Shown piece by piece: positions 53,408-61,215 of a DNA stretch of 64,000 nucleotides. Both the position numbers and the translations under genes were made by a program. Origin of the DNA: DASUAS01 sp963756895 (GTDB lineage: Bacteria > Actinomycetota > Acidimicrobiia > IMCC26256 > DASPTH01); the NCBI GenBank assembly GCA_963756895.1, contig CAVWPI010000007.1, positions 372,001 to 436,000 on the forward strand, read 5' to 3'. The notes below the pieces were generated by a model. That model searched no databases. It worked only from the letters and a program-made list of their open reading frames with translations, and was not told the origin of the DNA. How positions within the stretch are numbered: position 1 is the stretch's first letter; each line of letters starts with the position of its first letter.

Positions 53408-54748
53408 ATGACTGGGGGGTCCGAGTTGAAGCATCGGAGCACGCGCTTCGTCCGCGTGGTGGCCGGCACCGTGGTGGCAGGCCTGGCGTTCGCCGGGATC
53501 GCCGCTACCGGCGCCGGTGCGCAGACCGAGACCGACCCGGGGGTGAGCGCCAAGGCGGTGAAGCTCGGGTACATCTTCCCCGAGACCGGCGTGGCCGGCT
53601 CCACGTTCAAGAACGCGGGCAAGGCCTGCCAGGCGCGCATCGACCGTGAGAACGCGAACGGTGGTGTCAACGGACGGAAGATCGACATGGAGATCGTCGA
53701 CGACGCGTCGTCGGGAGCGAACCTCACCTCCACGCAGGATCTCGTGGAGAACCGCGATGTCTTCGCGATCGTGAACAACTCGTCGTTCGCGTTCCTGTCG
53801 TACCGTTACATGCTCGAACAGGGTGTCCCGATGATCGGCGGCGGCTTCGACGGCACCTATTACACCCAGAAGGGCAACGAAGACATCATCTCCGCACTCG
53901 GGAGCGGCACGCCCTTCCCCGGCCTGTCCTACACCACCACACCCAAGGTGATGAAGGAACTCGGCGCCAAGAAGGTCGCCGCGTTGGCGTACGGGGCGTC
54001 GGCGTCGTCGACCGCTTCGGCCAAGACGCTCATGGACTACGCAGTCCCGGCGGTGGGTCTCGACCCCGTGTACACGAACACGTCGGTCGAGTTCGGCACG
54101 TCCGACGTCGGCCCGCTGGTGCTCGGCATCAAGAACTCGGGGGCCGACGCGGCGTATCTGCCGATCATCGCGGCGAGCAACATCGCGGTGGTGCAGGGCC
54201 TGCAGCAGAATGGCGTGGAGATGAAGGCCAACATCCTCGCCACGGGCTACGGCCAGGAGTTCCTCGACTCTCCCGTCGCCAAGACCCTCAAGCCGAACAC
54301 GGTGTTTGTCCAGTCGTACAAGCCGGTCGAAGTGAAGTCGAAGGGAACCAAGCAGTTCCAGGCCGATCTGAAGAAGTACGCCGGGCTCACGGGCGTGCCC
54401 GACTACGGGCAGTACACCGGCTACATCACGTGCAATCTGGCGATCCTCGGGTTGCAGAACGCGGGGAAGACGCCCACCCGCCGGGGCTTCATCGACGGCC
54501 TCCGCAAGCTCGGCTCGCACGACGGAGCCGGCCTGACTTGCCGGCCGGTCGACATCAGCGTCGAAGGCATCGATACGGCACCGACGACGAACTGCGCGTA
54601 CTACATGTACGTGAAGGACGGGAAGTTCGTCGTCATGAACAAGGGCAAGCCCTACACCGGCAAGCTCGTCGGCTCGAAGGAGGCCCTAGCGGCCAACGCG
54701 GCCGGCGACCTCTCCACGGTCACCACGACCGCGGCCCCGGCGTCCTGA
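53408..54748 (+). CDS. Secreted branched-chain amino-acid type ABC solute-binding protein, orphan
   Basis: A 446-residue LivJ-like binding protein. After a basic start (KHRSTRFVRVV), the hydrophobic core AGTVVAGLAFAGIAATGAG forms a Sec signal with likely cleavage at GAGA-QT; there is no lipobox cysteine. The mature protein opens SAKAVKLGYIFPETGVAGST and shows the two-lobe fold with segments DVFAIVNNSSFAFLSYRYML, IGGGFDGTYYTQKGN and ADAAYLPIIAASNIAVVQGL. Its tail is threonine/alanine-rich (TVTTTAAPAS). No permease or ATPase gene is near, so it must share the fused LivHMF transporter or serve another one. It starts at ATG 53408 behind a duplicated Shine-Dalgarno. Confidence 0.88.
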   Translation: MTGGSELKHRSTRFVRVVAGTVVAGLAFAGIAATGAGAQTETDPGVSAKAVKLGYIFPETGVAGSTFKNAGKACQARIDRENANGGVNGRKIDMEIVDDASSGANLTSTQDLVENRDVFAIVNNSSFAFLSYRYMLEQGVPMIGGGFDGTYYTQKGNEDIISALGSGTPFPGLSYTTTPKVMKELGAKKVAALAYGASASSTASAKTLMDYAVPAVGLDPVYTNTSVEFGTSDVGPLVLGIKNSGADAAYLPIIAASNIAVVQGLQQNGVEMKANILATGYGQEFLDSPVAKTLKPNTVFVQSYKPVEVKSKGTKQFQADLKKYAGLTGVPDYGQYTGYITCNLAILGLQNAGKTPTRRGFIDGLRKLGSHDGAGLTCRPVDISVEGIDTAPTTNCAYYMYVKDGKFVVMNKGKPYTGKLVGSKEALAANAAGDLSTVTTTAAPAS

Positions 54749-54771
54749 ACCGCACGCACGGAACGACCGGA

Positions 54772-54806
54772 GGGATCGTTCGCGAGCTCAGCTCGCGGAC
54801 GGTCCC
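54772..54806 (+). terminator. Long perfect hairpin after the orphan binding protein gene
   Basis: Arms 54772-54788 and 54790-54806 pair over 17 bases with two G:U pairs and a single-base centre (core CGCGAGCTCAGCTCGCG). It begins 24 bp past the stop. A CTTCGGGACG follows without a T-run. Confidence 0.65.
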
Positions 54807-54825
54807 TTCGGGACGTCCTGGATCT

Positions 54826-54990
54826 TGCCGTCACCGTCGCCTTGAGCAACTGCTCCGGCGGCACGCTCGGTCGGCCACCCTTCGCGTACATGACGTCGAA
54901 CTTGCCGTCGAGCTCGCCAAGGACCGCGTCGACCACCTTGCGGATCCGACGGATCGGATGATCAGCCGGGATCAGATCCCCCGGCTGCAA
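54826..54990 (-). pseudogene. IS1182-like transposase N-terminal fragment
   Basis: TTG at 54990 opens LQPGDLIPADHPIRRIRKVV, then AVLGELDGKFDVMYAKGGRP and SVPPEQLLKATVT, the N-terminal DUF772 domain of IS1182/IS4-type transposases. Homology ends after about 54 residues, near 54826, where unrelated sequence follows. The start codon sits exactly at the edge of the 74-bp duplicated segment. No inverted repeats or catalytic domain remain. Confidence 0.75.
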
Positions 54991-55063
54991 CGGTCAGCGA
55001 GCCGGCGGCTCGACGTTAGACAGCAGGCACTAACCTAACGACGAGCTCTGCTCCACCGCAACT
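54990..55063. repeat. 74-bp identical segment, copy 2
   Basis: Identical to 52268-52341. Here it abuts the IS1182-like fragment instead of the two-domain gene promoter, then diverges for about 40 bp before the SDR stop region, which is again almost identical. Confidence 0.9.
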
Positions 55064-55101
55064 ACCCACCGCTACCCACCGCGTCGGGGTGGTCGCGGCG
55101 G

Positions 55102-55881
55102 TCATCGCGCGAGGTACCCGCCGTCGATCGGCAGCGCCACCCCGGTGACGTTGGCGGCGAGGTCGGACGCGAGGTAGAGCGCCGCCTCCGCGCAGTCCTC
55201 GGGCGTGATGGGCAGGCCGAGCGGGTGGAGCGTCTTCGCCATTTCGAGTTCCTCGGGGCTGCGCTCGCGGAAGAACGCCTCACCCTCCCCCACGCCGAAG
55301 TTCGTGAACATCCCGCCCGGACAGATGCAGTTGGCCCGGATGCCGAACGGCGCGCCTTCGATCGCGAGCGCCCTGGTCATCTGGATCACCATCGCCTTCG
55401 TGCCGCCGTAGACGGCGCTCCCCCACGACACCATCCCCGCCACCGAGCCGGTGTTCACCACGACGCCACCGTCGCCCTGGTCCTTGAACTGGCGGACCGC
55501 CGCCCGGCAACCGTTGAAGACACCACGCGCGTTCACGTCGAAGAGGCGGTCGAAATCGCCGTCGGTGTGCTCCTCGAGCAGGATCCCCCGGCGGGGCGAC
55601 GCGATCCCTGCGTTGTTGAACATCACGTCGAGCCGACCGAAACGGTCGACCGCGGTCTGCACCGCGGCCTCCACGTCGTCCGGTCGGGCAACGTCACACG
55701 AGACCGCGACGGCGGATCCCGACGCGGCTTCGACCCGGCGCACCGTCTCCTCCGCCCACTCGCCCCGGAGATCCGCGCACACGACGAGGGCGCCGTGCTG
55801 GGCGAACACCTCCGCGCCCGATCGTCCGACACCGGAGCCGGCGCCGGTGATGACCACGGCCTTGCCGGCCAGCAACTTCAC
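55102..55881 (-). CDS. Short-chain dehydrogenase/reductase, duplicated copy 2 (intact)
   Basis: A 259-residue classic SDR. VVITGAGSGVGRSGAEVFAQ is the cofactor motif, VVCADLRGEWAEE carries the NAD-type aspartate, NNAGIASPRRGIL, NTGSVAGMVSWGSAVYGGTKAMV (read in parts: NTGSVAGMVSWGS with the serine; YGGTKAM as YxxxK) and PIDGGYLAR complete the family pattern. GTG 55881 follows GAGAGGGGACC; earlier starts (to 55914) are open. It is the complete version of the damaged SDR at 52381-53131, found in tail-identical form 2.7 kb away. It diverges from the 56036 gene across 154 bp. Confidence 0.9.
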   Translation of the reverse strand: MKLLAGKAVVITGAGSGVGRSGAEVFAQHGALVVCADLRGEWAEETVRRVEAASGSAVAVSCDVARPDDVEAAVQTAVDRFGRLDVMFNNAGIASPRRGILLEEHTDGDFDRLFDVNARGVFNGCRAAVRQFKDQGDGGVVVNTGSVAGMVSWGSAVYGGTKAMVIQMTRALAIEGAPFGIRANCICPGGMFTNFGVGEGEAFFRERSPEELEMAKTLHPLGLPITPEDCAEAALYLASDLAANVTGVALPIDGGYLAR

Positions 55882-56035
55882 GTCGGTCCCCTCTCGCACG
55901 GTCATGGTCGTCACGCGAGCACAAGACAGCGGACACTGTCCACTCTGCGACGACTCGTCCTGCCGATCGCACGCTTGCTCCGCGCGATGTCTGCAGTAGA
56001 CACTTACTTACTCGCGATCGACGCCATGGGGGCCC

Positions 56036-56734
56036 ATGTTCTACGTGCACGAGACCCACGTGTTGGACGCCGATACCGCGCCAAGCTTTGAGACGGTGCT
56101 GCGCGAGCAGTGGGTCCCGGCGGTCGCCGACGATGCAGGGATGCGGCTCGTGTGGTGCGCCCGCTCGATGCCGGGTACGGCGTCGTACCCCGAGATGGTC
56201 ACCATGACCGCGGTTGCCGACGGCGCCGCACTGGAGCGCCTCGCCGCACGGTCTCGCACCGGCGACCTCCGCGACGCCTCGGCGGAGCTCGCCCGGAACC
56301 GCGTGGGCCTGACGACGCGAGTGCTCGCGTCGTTGGAGGAGTTCAACCCCTACTCCGTCGACCTCGACTCGGTGCCGGTCTTCCGCGAGGGAGCGCCGAC
56401 CGAGATGTACATCCACGACTGGGTGGTCCCCCAGCCTGGGATGCAGCGCATCTACGAGGTGCAGATGCGCGAGGCCTTCATGAAGATGCTCGAGATGGAC
56501 GCGATCCCGATGAAGACGTGGGGCGGTTTCGAGACCGTCGCCGGCGGTGGTCGGGTCCCACTCAGCCTCATGGTCACCTGGATCGCCAATGCGCCCGCGA
56601 TCACCGGGCTGATCGCCGAGGTCAAGCCACGCGTCGCCCTGGAGCCCGGATCGTGGATGCGCGAGGGGCTCAAGCTGCGCGACACGTGGGTCTCACGCCT
56701 CGTCCGGAGCGTGCCGTGGTCGCCGACGAGCTGA
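56036..56734 (+). CDS. Two-domain protein of unknown function, paralogue of 51578-52243
   Basis: A 232-residue protein. It begins MFYVHETHVLDADTAPSFET and ends RLVRSVPWSPTS. Internal landmarks are RLVWCARSMPGTASYPEMVT, LERLAARSRTGDLRDASAEL and EMYIHDWVVPQPGMQRIYEV, the last of which looks like the start of a second similar domain. The pattern resembles NIPSNAP/EthD-type dimeric alpha-beta barrels. Its relationship to the gene heading LuxE-LuxC module 1 is clear from the shared C-terminal VPWSP and domain order. It is followed by the dihydrodipicolinate-reductase-like gene. Confidence 0.6.
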   Translation: MFYVHETHVLDADTAPSFETVLREQWVPAVADDAGMRLVWCARSMPGTASYPEMVTMTAVADGAALERLAARSRTGDLRDASAELARNRVGLTTRVLASLEEFNPYSVDLDSVPVFREGAPTEMYIHDWVVPQPGMQRIYEVQMREAFMKMLEMDAIPMKTWGGFETVAGGGRVPLSLMVTWIANAPAITGLIAEVKPRVALEPGSWMREGLKLRDTWVSRLVRSVPWSPTS

Positions 56735-56771
56735 CCGCGTCGCGTAGATCGCGCCCGCCGAGGACCGACCG

Positions 56772-57854
56772 GTGACTGCCCGCATCATCCAGTGGGGCAC
56801 CGGCAACGTCGGCAAGCACGCCCTCCGCGCCATCGTCGAGCGCCCCGACCTCGAGCTCGTCGGCCTGCGGGTCTACAACCCCGACAAGGTTGGCAACGAC
56901 GCCGGTGCGCTCCTCGATCAGGCGCCGATCGGTGTGCTGGCCACCGACGACATCGAGCAGATCCTGCCGATCGACGCGGACTGCGTCTGCTACACCGCGC
57001 TCGGCTCGACCCTCAGCGATGCCGAGGCGCCGCTCGACGACATCTGCCGTCTCCTGGCGTCGGGCAAGAACGTGGTGTCGAGCGCGGTCGAGCACCACGC
57101 GTACTTCCGACCCGGGTTCGAGCTCCGGGGCGCTGGGCGCGAGGCGTACGCGCGCATACGCCGAGCGTGCGACGACGGACAGACGTCCTTCTTCCACGTC
57201 GGTATCAACCCCGGGTTCGCGATGGACCTCTGGCCGATCCTGTTGTCGCGGCTCAGCCGGCGCATCGACCACCTCTCGGTGACCGAGGTAGTCGACATGT
57301 CGCGGTACCCGTCGATACACATGGTGCGCGATGCCATCGGCTTCGGACTGCCGCCCGAGGTCGAGACGGCGCTCGACGTCCACAATCGCGATCTGTACCA
57401 GGGCGCGTTCTACCTCTCCATGCGGATGCTCGCCGACGCGATCGGCGTCGAGATCGACGAGGTGATGTACCGCCGCGAGGTCGCGGTTACGGATGCGCCG
57501 CTGGAGATCGCCGCCGGCACGATCGACGCCGGGACCGTCGCTGCCATGAAGATGGTGTTCGACGGAGTGGTCCATGGCCGACCCACGATCAGCCTCGAGC
57601 TCGTGTGGCGCGTGACCGACGACGTGGGGCGCGACTGGCCGTCGGGCGGGAGCCGCTGGATCGTGCACGTCGACGGCGATCCGACGGTCGATTCCGAGAT
57701 CGCGATGTCGACGAGCACCGACGCCGGGCGCGCGACCTCGCTGTCGGTCGCGACCCTGCTCGTCAATTCGATGCCGACCGTCATCGCCACCGATCCAGGG
57801 CTGCTCGACAACCTCACGATCCCGATGCACGGCGGCGGCTGGTTCCCGGGGTGA
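56772..57854 (+). CDS. Dihydrodipicolinate reductase-like NAD(P)-binding protein 1
   Basis: A 360-residue protein with the N-terminal fold of DapB and 2,4-diaminopentanoate dehydrogenase. IIQWGTGNVGKHALRAIVER is the dinucleotide motif, YNPDKVGNDAGALL and CVCYTALGSTLSDA follow, NVVSSAVEHHAYFRP spans the strand before the catalytic domain, and FFHVGINPGFAMDLWPILLS is strongly conserved with the second copy at 62774. Such proteins are common but uncharacterised in mycobacteria and related actinobacteria. The start is GTG at 56772, 37 bp after the two-domain gene. It is not a lysine-pathway DapB: length and C terminus differ. Confidence 0.78.
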   Translation: MTARIIQWGTGNVGKHALRAIVERPDLELVGLRVYNPDKVGNDAGALLDQAPIGVLATDDIEQILPIDADCVCYTALGSTLSDAEAPLDDICRLLASGKNVVSSAVEHHAYFRPGFELRGAGREAYARIRRACDDGQTSFFHVGINPGFAMDLWPILLSRLSRRIDHLSVTEVVDMSRYPSIHMVRDAIGFGLPPEVETALDVHNRDLYQGAFYLSMRMLADAIGVEIDEVMYRREVAVTDAPLEIAAGTIDAGTVAAMKMVFDGVVHGRPTISLELVWRVTDDVGRDWPSGGSRWIVHVDGDPTVDSEIAMSTSTDAGRATSLSVATLLVNSMPTVIATDPGLLDNLTIPMHGGGWFPG

Positions 57855-57875
57855 CGCCGGCGGCGTCGCGGCCGA

Positions 57876-58862
57876 CTATGACGGTCGGATGATGGGATCG
57901 GCGCGGCCGTCGGTCCACCAGTCGGAGTTCCCCATGCTGGTGCGCACCTCGCGGTCGTCGCCGTCACGCCGGCACGTCCCGTCGGCGCCGCGCATGGGAC
58001 CCGGGAACAACATCGCGCGCTCGCCCCGTGGATCGATGCGCCAGGTCCAGGACTGGTCGAGGAAGCGGTACCGGATGCTCTCGGGATAGCCGTTCTCGCG
58101 CACCGTCGCTTCGGCCGTCACCGCGGTGGTGGCATGGAACTCGCCCTGCTCGTCGTGGAGCATGGCGAACCCCCAGCCGTCGGTGCCGTACGCGAAGGTG
58201 GCCTGGACCGTGGTGCCGTCGACGTACTCGTTGGCGACTTGTTGCCAGCAGATCTCGCGTCCTCGGCCGAACGGGCTGTTCATCCAGTCGGCGCCTTCCG
58301 AGAAGTAGTGGATCTCGTGCCCGACGAAACCCTCGACCGGTCGGCCGCGCACGGTGCCGCGCGAGCGGTACTTGCCGGTGGCCGAGAAGCACGCGCCCCC
58401 CGGCCACGTGCTGTACCACTGGATGGCGGGCGCGAGCGTCGTCCCCGTGACGGAGAGCGCGTCGCCGTCGGTCCACGAGCAACCGCCAGCCGTGTGGACG
58501 AACTCGAACGTGGGTGCCGGTGTCGCACCCGCGCTGCGGAAAGTGACCTCGTCGCCCGCGCGCTCGATGACCGACGGACCCGACCACATCCCGTCGATCG
58601 CGGCTTCGTCGCGGTCGAGCTGACCACCCGGCGCGGCGACGAACAGCGATCGCATCGTCGACTCGTCGGTCTCCACCACGCGCAGGGCACGCATGAGCGT
58701 GCCGTCGGCGTCACGCCACGTGCCGTAGAGGTACGAGCCGGTCTTCGCGAGGCCGAAGTACCGCGTCGTGGGCATCAGCAGCTCGGCGTCGAACGCGCAC
58801 TCGGCGATCAGGCACTGCCCGCCGAAGTCACCCGGCCGGCGAAGATCCTCGCGTTCGGTCAC
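57876..58862 (-). CDS. Uncharacterised protein, possibly lipocalin/CrtC-AttH-like
   Basis: A 328-residue soluble protein rich in aromatic beta-strand sequence: ELLMPTTRYFGLAKTGSYLY, PTFEFVHTAGGCSWTDGDAL, AIQWYSTWPGGACFSATGKY, VEGFVGHEIHYFSEGADWMN and GWGFAMLHDEQGEFHATTAV. The GFVGHE segment plus repeated strands suggest the double-lipocalin-like fold of CrtC/AttH proteins, which is weak evidence. No signal peptide is seen. It is convergent with the dihydrodipicolinate-reductase-like gene and follows the TetR gene by 88 bp; a short inverted element (CAGTG-AC-CACTG, 58888-58899) lies in the gap. Confidence 0.55.
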   Translation of the reverse strand: MTEREDLRRPGDFGGQCLIAECAFDAELLMPTTRYFGLAKTGSYLYGTWRDADGTLMRALRVVETDESTMRSLFVAAPGGQLDRDEAAIDGMWSGPSVIERAGDEVTFRSAGATPAPTFEFVHTAGGCSWTDGDALSVTGTTLAPAIQWYSTWPGGACFSATGKYRSRGTVRGRPVEGFVGHEIHYFSEGADWMNSPFGRGREICWQQVANEYVDGTTVQATFAYGTDGWGFAMLHDEQGEFHATTAVTAEATVRENGYPESIRYRFLDQSWTWRIDPRGERAMLFPGPMRGADGTCRRDGDDREVRTSMGNSDWWTDGRADPIIRPS

Positions 58863-58887
58863 AACGCTCCCCTGGTCCCCCTGTAGT

Positions 58888-58899
58888 CAGTGACCACTG
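58888..58899. promoter_or_regulatory. Short inverted element between TetR and the lipocalin-like gene
   Basis: CAGTGACCACTG has arms CAGTG and CACTG separated by AC, 26 bp upstream of the lipocalin-like ATG. It may be a binding site for the neighbouring TetR, but a chance occurrence is possible. Confidence 0.25.
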
Positions 58900-58950
58900 T
58901 ACAAGTGAGCGCGAGGACGCGTCGGGGCGCGGTTGCGGCCCGCCCGGGCG

Positions 58951-59625
58951 TCAGTGCTCGCGATACACGCGTCCGTACAGCACGGCCTGCGTGAGCTCCT
59001 CGACGATCGCGTTGCGCGAGGGCGGACGCTTGCCGTAGAAGGCCTTCCCGAACACGGCCATGCCCGCGACCATGGCGAGCATGGAGCGCGTGGCGAGCTC
59101 GTGGTGGAAGAGCGGGTTCCGCTGGCGCCGCACGGTCTCGGCCGCGCCGAGCTTAGCGAGCACCTTGAGCTCGCGCTCGATCTCGAAGATGCCGGTCTCG
59201 GCGAGGTCCTTGGCGTTCTGGCTGTCAGCAGCCCACAACATGACGACCAGCCCGCGGTTCGCACGGAACAGGTCGAACAGGTCACCGACGAGATGACGAG
59301 CGAACCCCTCGTCACTCAGTTGGTCGAGCTCACCCGACTGCCATTTGGCGTTGAGGTCCTCGATGTATTCGACGAACGGCTCGACGAGTGCCACCCGGAA
59401 GAGCCCGGCCTTCGAGCCGAAATAGCGGAACATCAACGTCTCGGAGACGCCTGCGTGGTCGGCGATCTCACGGGTGCTGGTCGCGGCGTAGCCCTGGCTC
59501 GAGAAGAGGTCGCGCGCCGACTCGAGGAGCAACCGGCGAGGTTCGCCCCGTCGGCGACGCGTCGCCTTGGCGTGGCCGGCTCCGCTGACGGTCGCCCCGC
59601 GCGCGCTTGTGCTCGTCGTTACCAC
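58951..59625 (-). CDS. TetR-family transcriptional regulator
   Basis: A 224-residue TetR repressor. Its HTH region is LLLESARDLFSSQGYAATST, REIADHAGVSETLMFRYFGS and KAGLFRVALVEPFVEY; the recognition helix contains SETLMFRYF. The N terminus has a very basic HAKATRRRRGEPRR run before helix 1. GTG 59625 follows AAAGGGAACG; longer frames to 59790 are not protein-like. It diverges from luxE of module 2 across 167 bp, so it is the likely regulator of that operon and possibly of the lipocalin-like gene downstream. No copy of TAGACCGATCGGTCTA is present here, so it should read a different operator from the 14129 regulator. Confidence 0.88.
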   Translation of the reverse strand: MVTTSTSARGATVSGAGHAKATRRRRGEPRRLLLESARDLFSSQGYAATSTREIADHAGVSETLMFRYFGSKAGLFRVALVEPFVEYIEDLNAKWQSGELDQLSDEGFARHLVGDLFDLFRANRGLVVMLWAADSQNAKDLAETGIFEIERELKVLAKLGAAETVRRQRNPLFHHELATRSMLAMVAGMAVFGKAFYGKRPPSRNAIVEELTQAVLYGRVYREH

Positions 59626-59792
59626 GGATCGTTCCCTTTCAACTATGGACTTCCTCAGCCTACAAGGGCACCCCATGGCGACCGCACGCTGGCGAGTCGG
59701 TCGCGCACGCAGGAGCCTCCACCATCGCTGTGAGTAGCGCACACTGGCAAACTCACCGGAAGACGTCTGGACCCGAACCAAGGGACGCACAC

Positions 59793-61214
59793 ATGCTCAC
59801 CGACGATGCCCAGCTCCTCGCCGACGATCCCCGAGCCCTGTTCGGGACGGCGAGTGCGATGTTCGCCGTACCGTACGACGAGATCCGGGAGCTGCAACTC
59901 GCGGCAATCCGGTCCCGGTTCGAGTCGTTGCGCCCGCAGGTCCAGCTGCTCGATCGACTGGCACAGCGAAACGGCGTGGATCGGCTCGACTCGCTGGCCG
60001 ACGGTGCGCGCCTGCTGTACCCCTCGAACGTCTACAAGTCGTACCCGTTCGGCTGGCTCGTCGACCAGGAGTACGGACGGCTGACGAACTGGCTCCGGCA
60101 GCTCACCGCGCACGACCTCTCCTCCGTCGACGTGGCCGGCGTCGACTCGCTCGACGAGTGGTTTACGCGTCTCGAGACGGCGACCGACCTTCGCGTGTGC
60201 CATTCGTCGTCAACCTCCGGGAAGCTGTCGTTCGTCCCTCGCGGGGTCGCGGAGTGGACACGGCGATCTGCATCGCTTGCGTTCGGATACGAAGCGGCCG
60301 GGACCGACGAAGGGCCCGAGCACATCTCGCTGGAGGGCGTCCCGTTCATCAGCACCTTCTACCGAACGGGGCACAGCGCGATCCTGATGCACACCGACTG
60401 GTTCGTCCGCACGCTCACCGATCCCGACGGGACCCATCCGGAGCGCGTGCTGACGCTCCATCCCGGCGCGTTGAGCTCCGACCTCATGGTGCTCGCGGGC
60501 CGCCTGCGGTCCGGACAACTCACCGGCGATCCCACATCGATGCAACTTCCGCAACGTCTGCTCGAGCGCCGCACGGAGCTCGGCGCGCTCCTCGACGGAA
60601 CCACCGGCGAGCGCATCGACCAGTTCGTCACCGAAGCGGCCGAGCGCTTCGACGGACAGCGCGTGCTCGTCGGGGGCGTGTGGCCCAGCATGGTCGACGC
60701 CGCCGTGGCCGCGCTGCGGCTCGGTCTCCGAGAGGTGTTCGATCCACGCTCGTTCGTGAGCTCGGGCGGCGGCGAGAAGGGCCGGAACCTGCCCGCGAAC
60801 GCGCGTGATCTGGTGACGGAGTGGACGGGCGTCGAGCGGCTCGAGGAGGGATTCGGGATGTCCGAGTTGATGGGCTTCAACGCCAAGTGCTCGTTCGGCA
60901 AGTTCCACCTGAACCCCTGGCTCGTGCCCTACGTGCTGGATCCGGACACCCTCGAGGCCCTCCCGGACCAGGGCCGGGTGAGCGGCCGCCTGGCCGGCAT
61001 CGACCTCATGGCCAGCTCGTACTGGAGCGGGTACATCAGCACCGACGTCGTCACCCTCACCTGGGCACCTCAGTGCGAGTGTGGGCGTCAGGGGCCCCAC
61101 CTCGAACCGGAGATCCAACGCGTCGACAACGTCGAGGACGACAAGGTGTCCTGCGCGGCAACGCCCGGCGCGCACGACGAGACCATCGAATTCCTACGTG
61201 CACAGGGGGCGTGA
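59793..61214 (+). CDS. luxE: LuxE-type acyl-protein synthetase/acyl ligase (module 2)
   Basis: A 473-residue LuxE-family protein. The ATP motif reads LRVCHSSSTSGKLSFVPRGV; later segments are GHSAILMHTDWFVRTLTDPD, FDPRSFVSSGGGEKGRNLPA, GFGMSELMGFNAKCSFGKFH and GYISTDVVTLTWAPQCECGR. The CSFGKFH and CECGRQG cysteines resemble a small metal site and are absent from the module 1 LuxE. ATG 59793 follows AAGGGACG. It is 1 bp ahead of the luxC GTG, so the two are coupled. The N-terminal part (LYPSNVYKSYPFGWLVDQEY) matches the SNYKSYPEGFI region of module 1, confirming that the two LuxE are paralogues. Confidence 0.85.
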   Translation: MLTDDAQLLADDPRALFGTASAMFAVPYDEIRELQLAAIRSRFESLRPQVQLLDRLAQRNGVDRLDSLADGARLLYPSNVYKSYPFGWLVDQEYGRLTNWLRQLTAHDLSSVDVAGVDSLDEWFTRLETATDLRVCHSSSTSGKLSFVPRGVAEWTRRSASLAFGYEAAGTDEGPEHISLEGVPFISTFYRTGHSAILMHTDWFVRTLTDPDGTHPERVLTLHPGALSSDLMVLAGRLRSGQLTGDPTSMQLPQRLLERRTELGALLDGTTGERIDQFVTEAAERFDGQRVLVGGVWPSMVDAAVAALRLGLREVFDPRSFVSSGGGEKGRNLPANARDLVTEWTGVERLEEGFGMSELMGFNAKCSFGKFHLNPWLVPYVLDPDTLEALPDQGRVSGRLAGIDLMASSYWSGYISTDVVTLTWAPQCECGRQGPHLEPEIQRVDNVEDDKVSCAATPGAHDETIEFLRAQGA

Positions 61215-61215
61215 C

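Noticed and set aside
55989..56001. GTCTGCAGTAGAC inverted element upstream of the two-domain gene
   Set aside because: Four-base arms with a five-base spacer are expected by chance at this composition. I could not find a second copy in the window.
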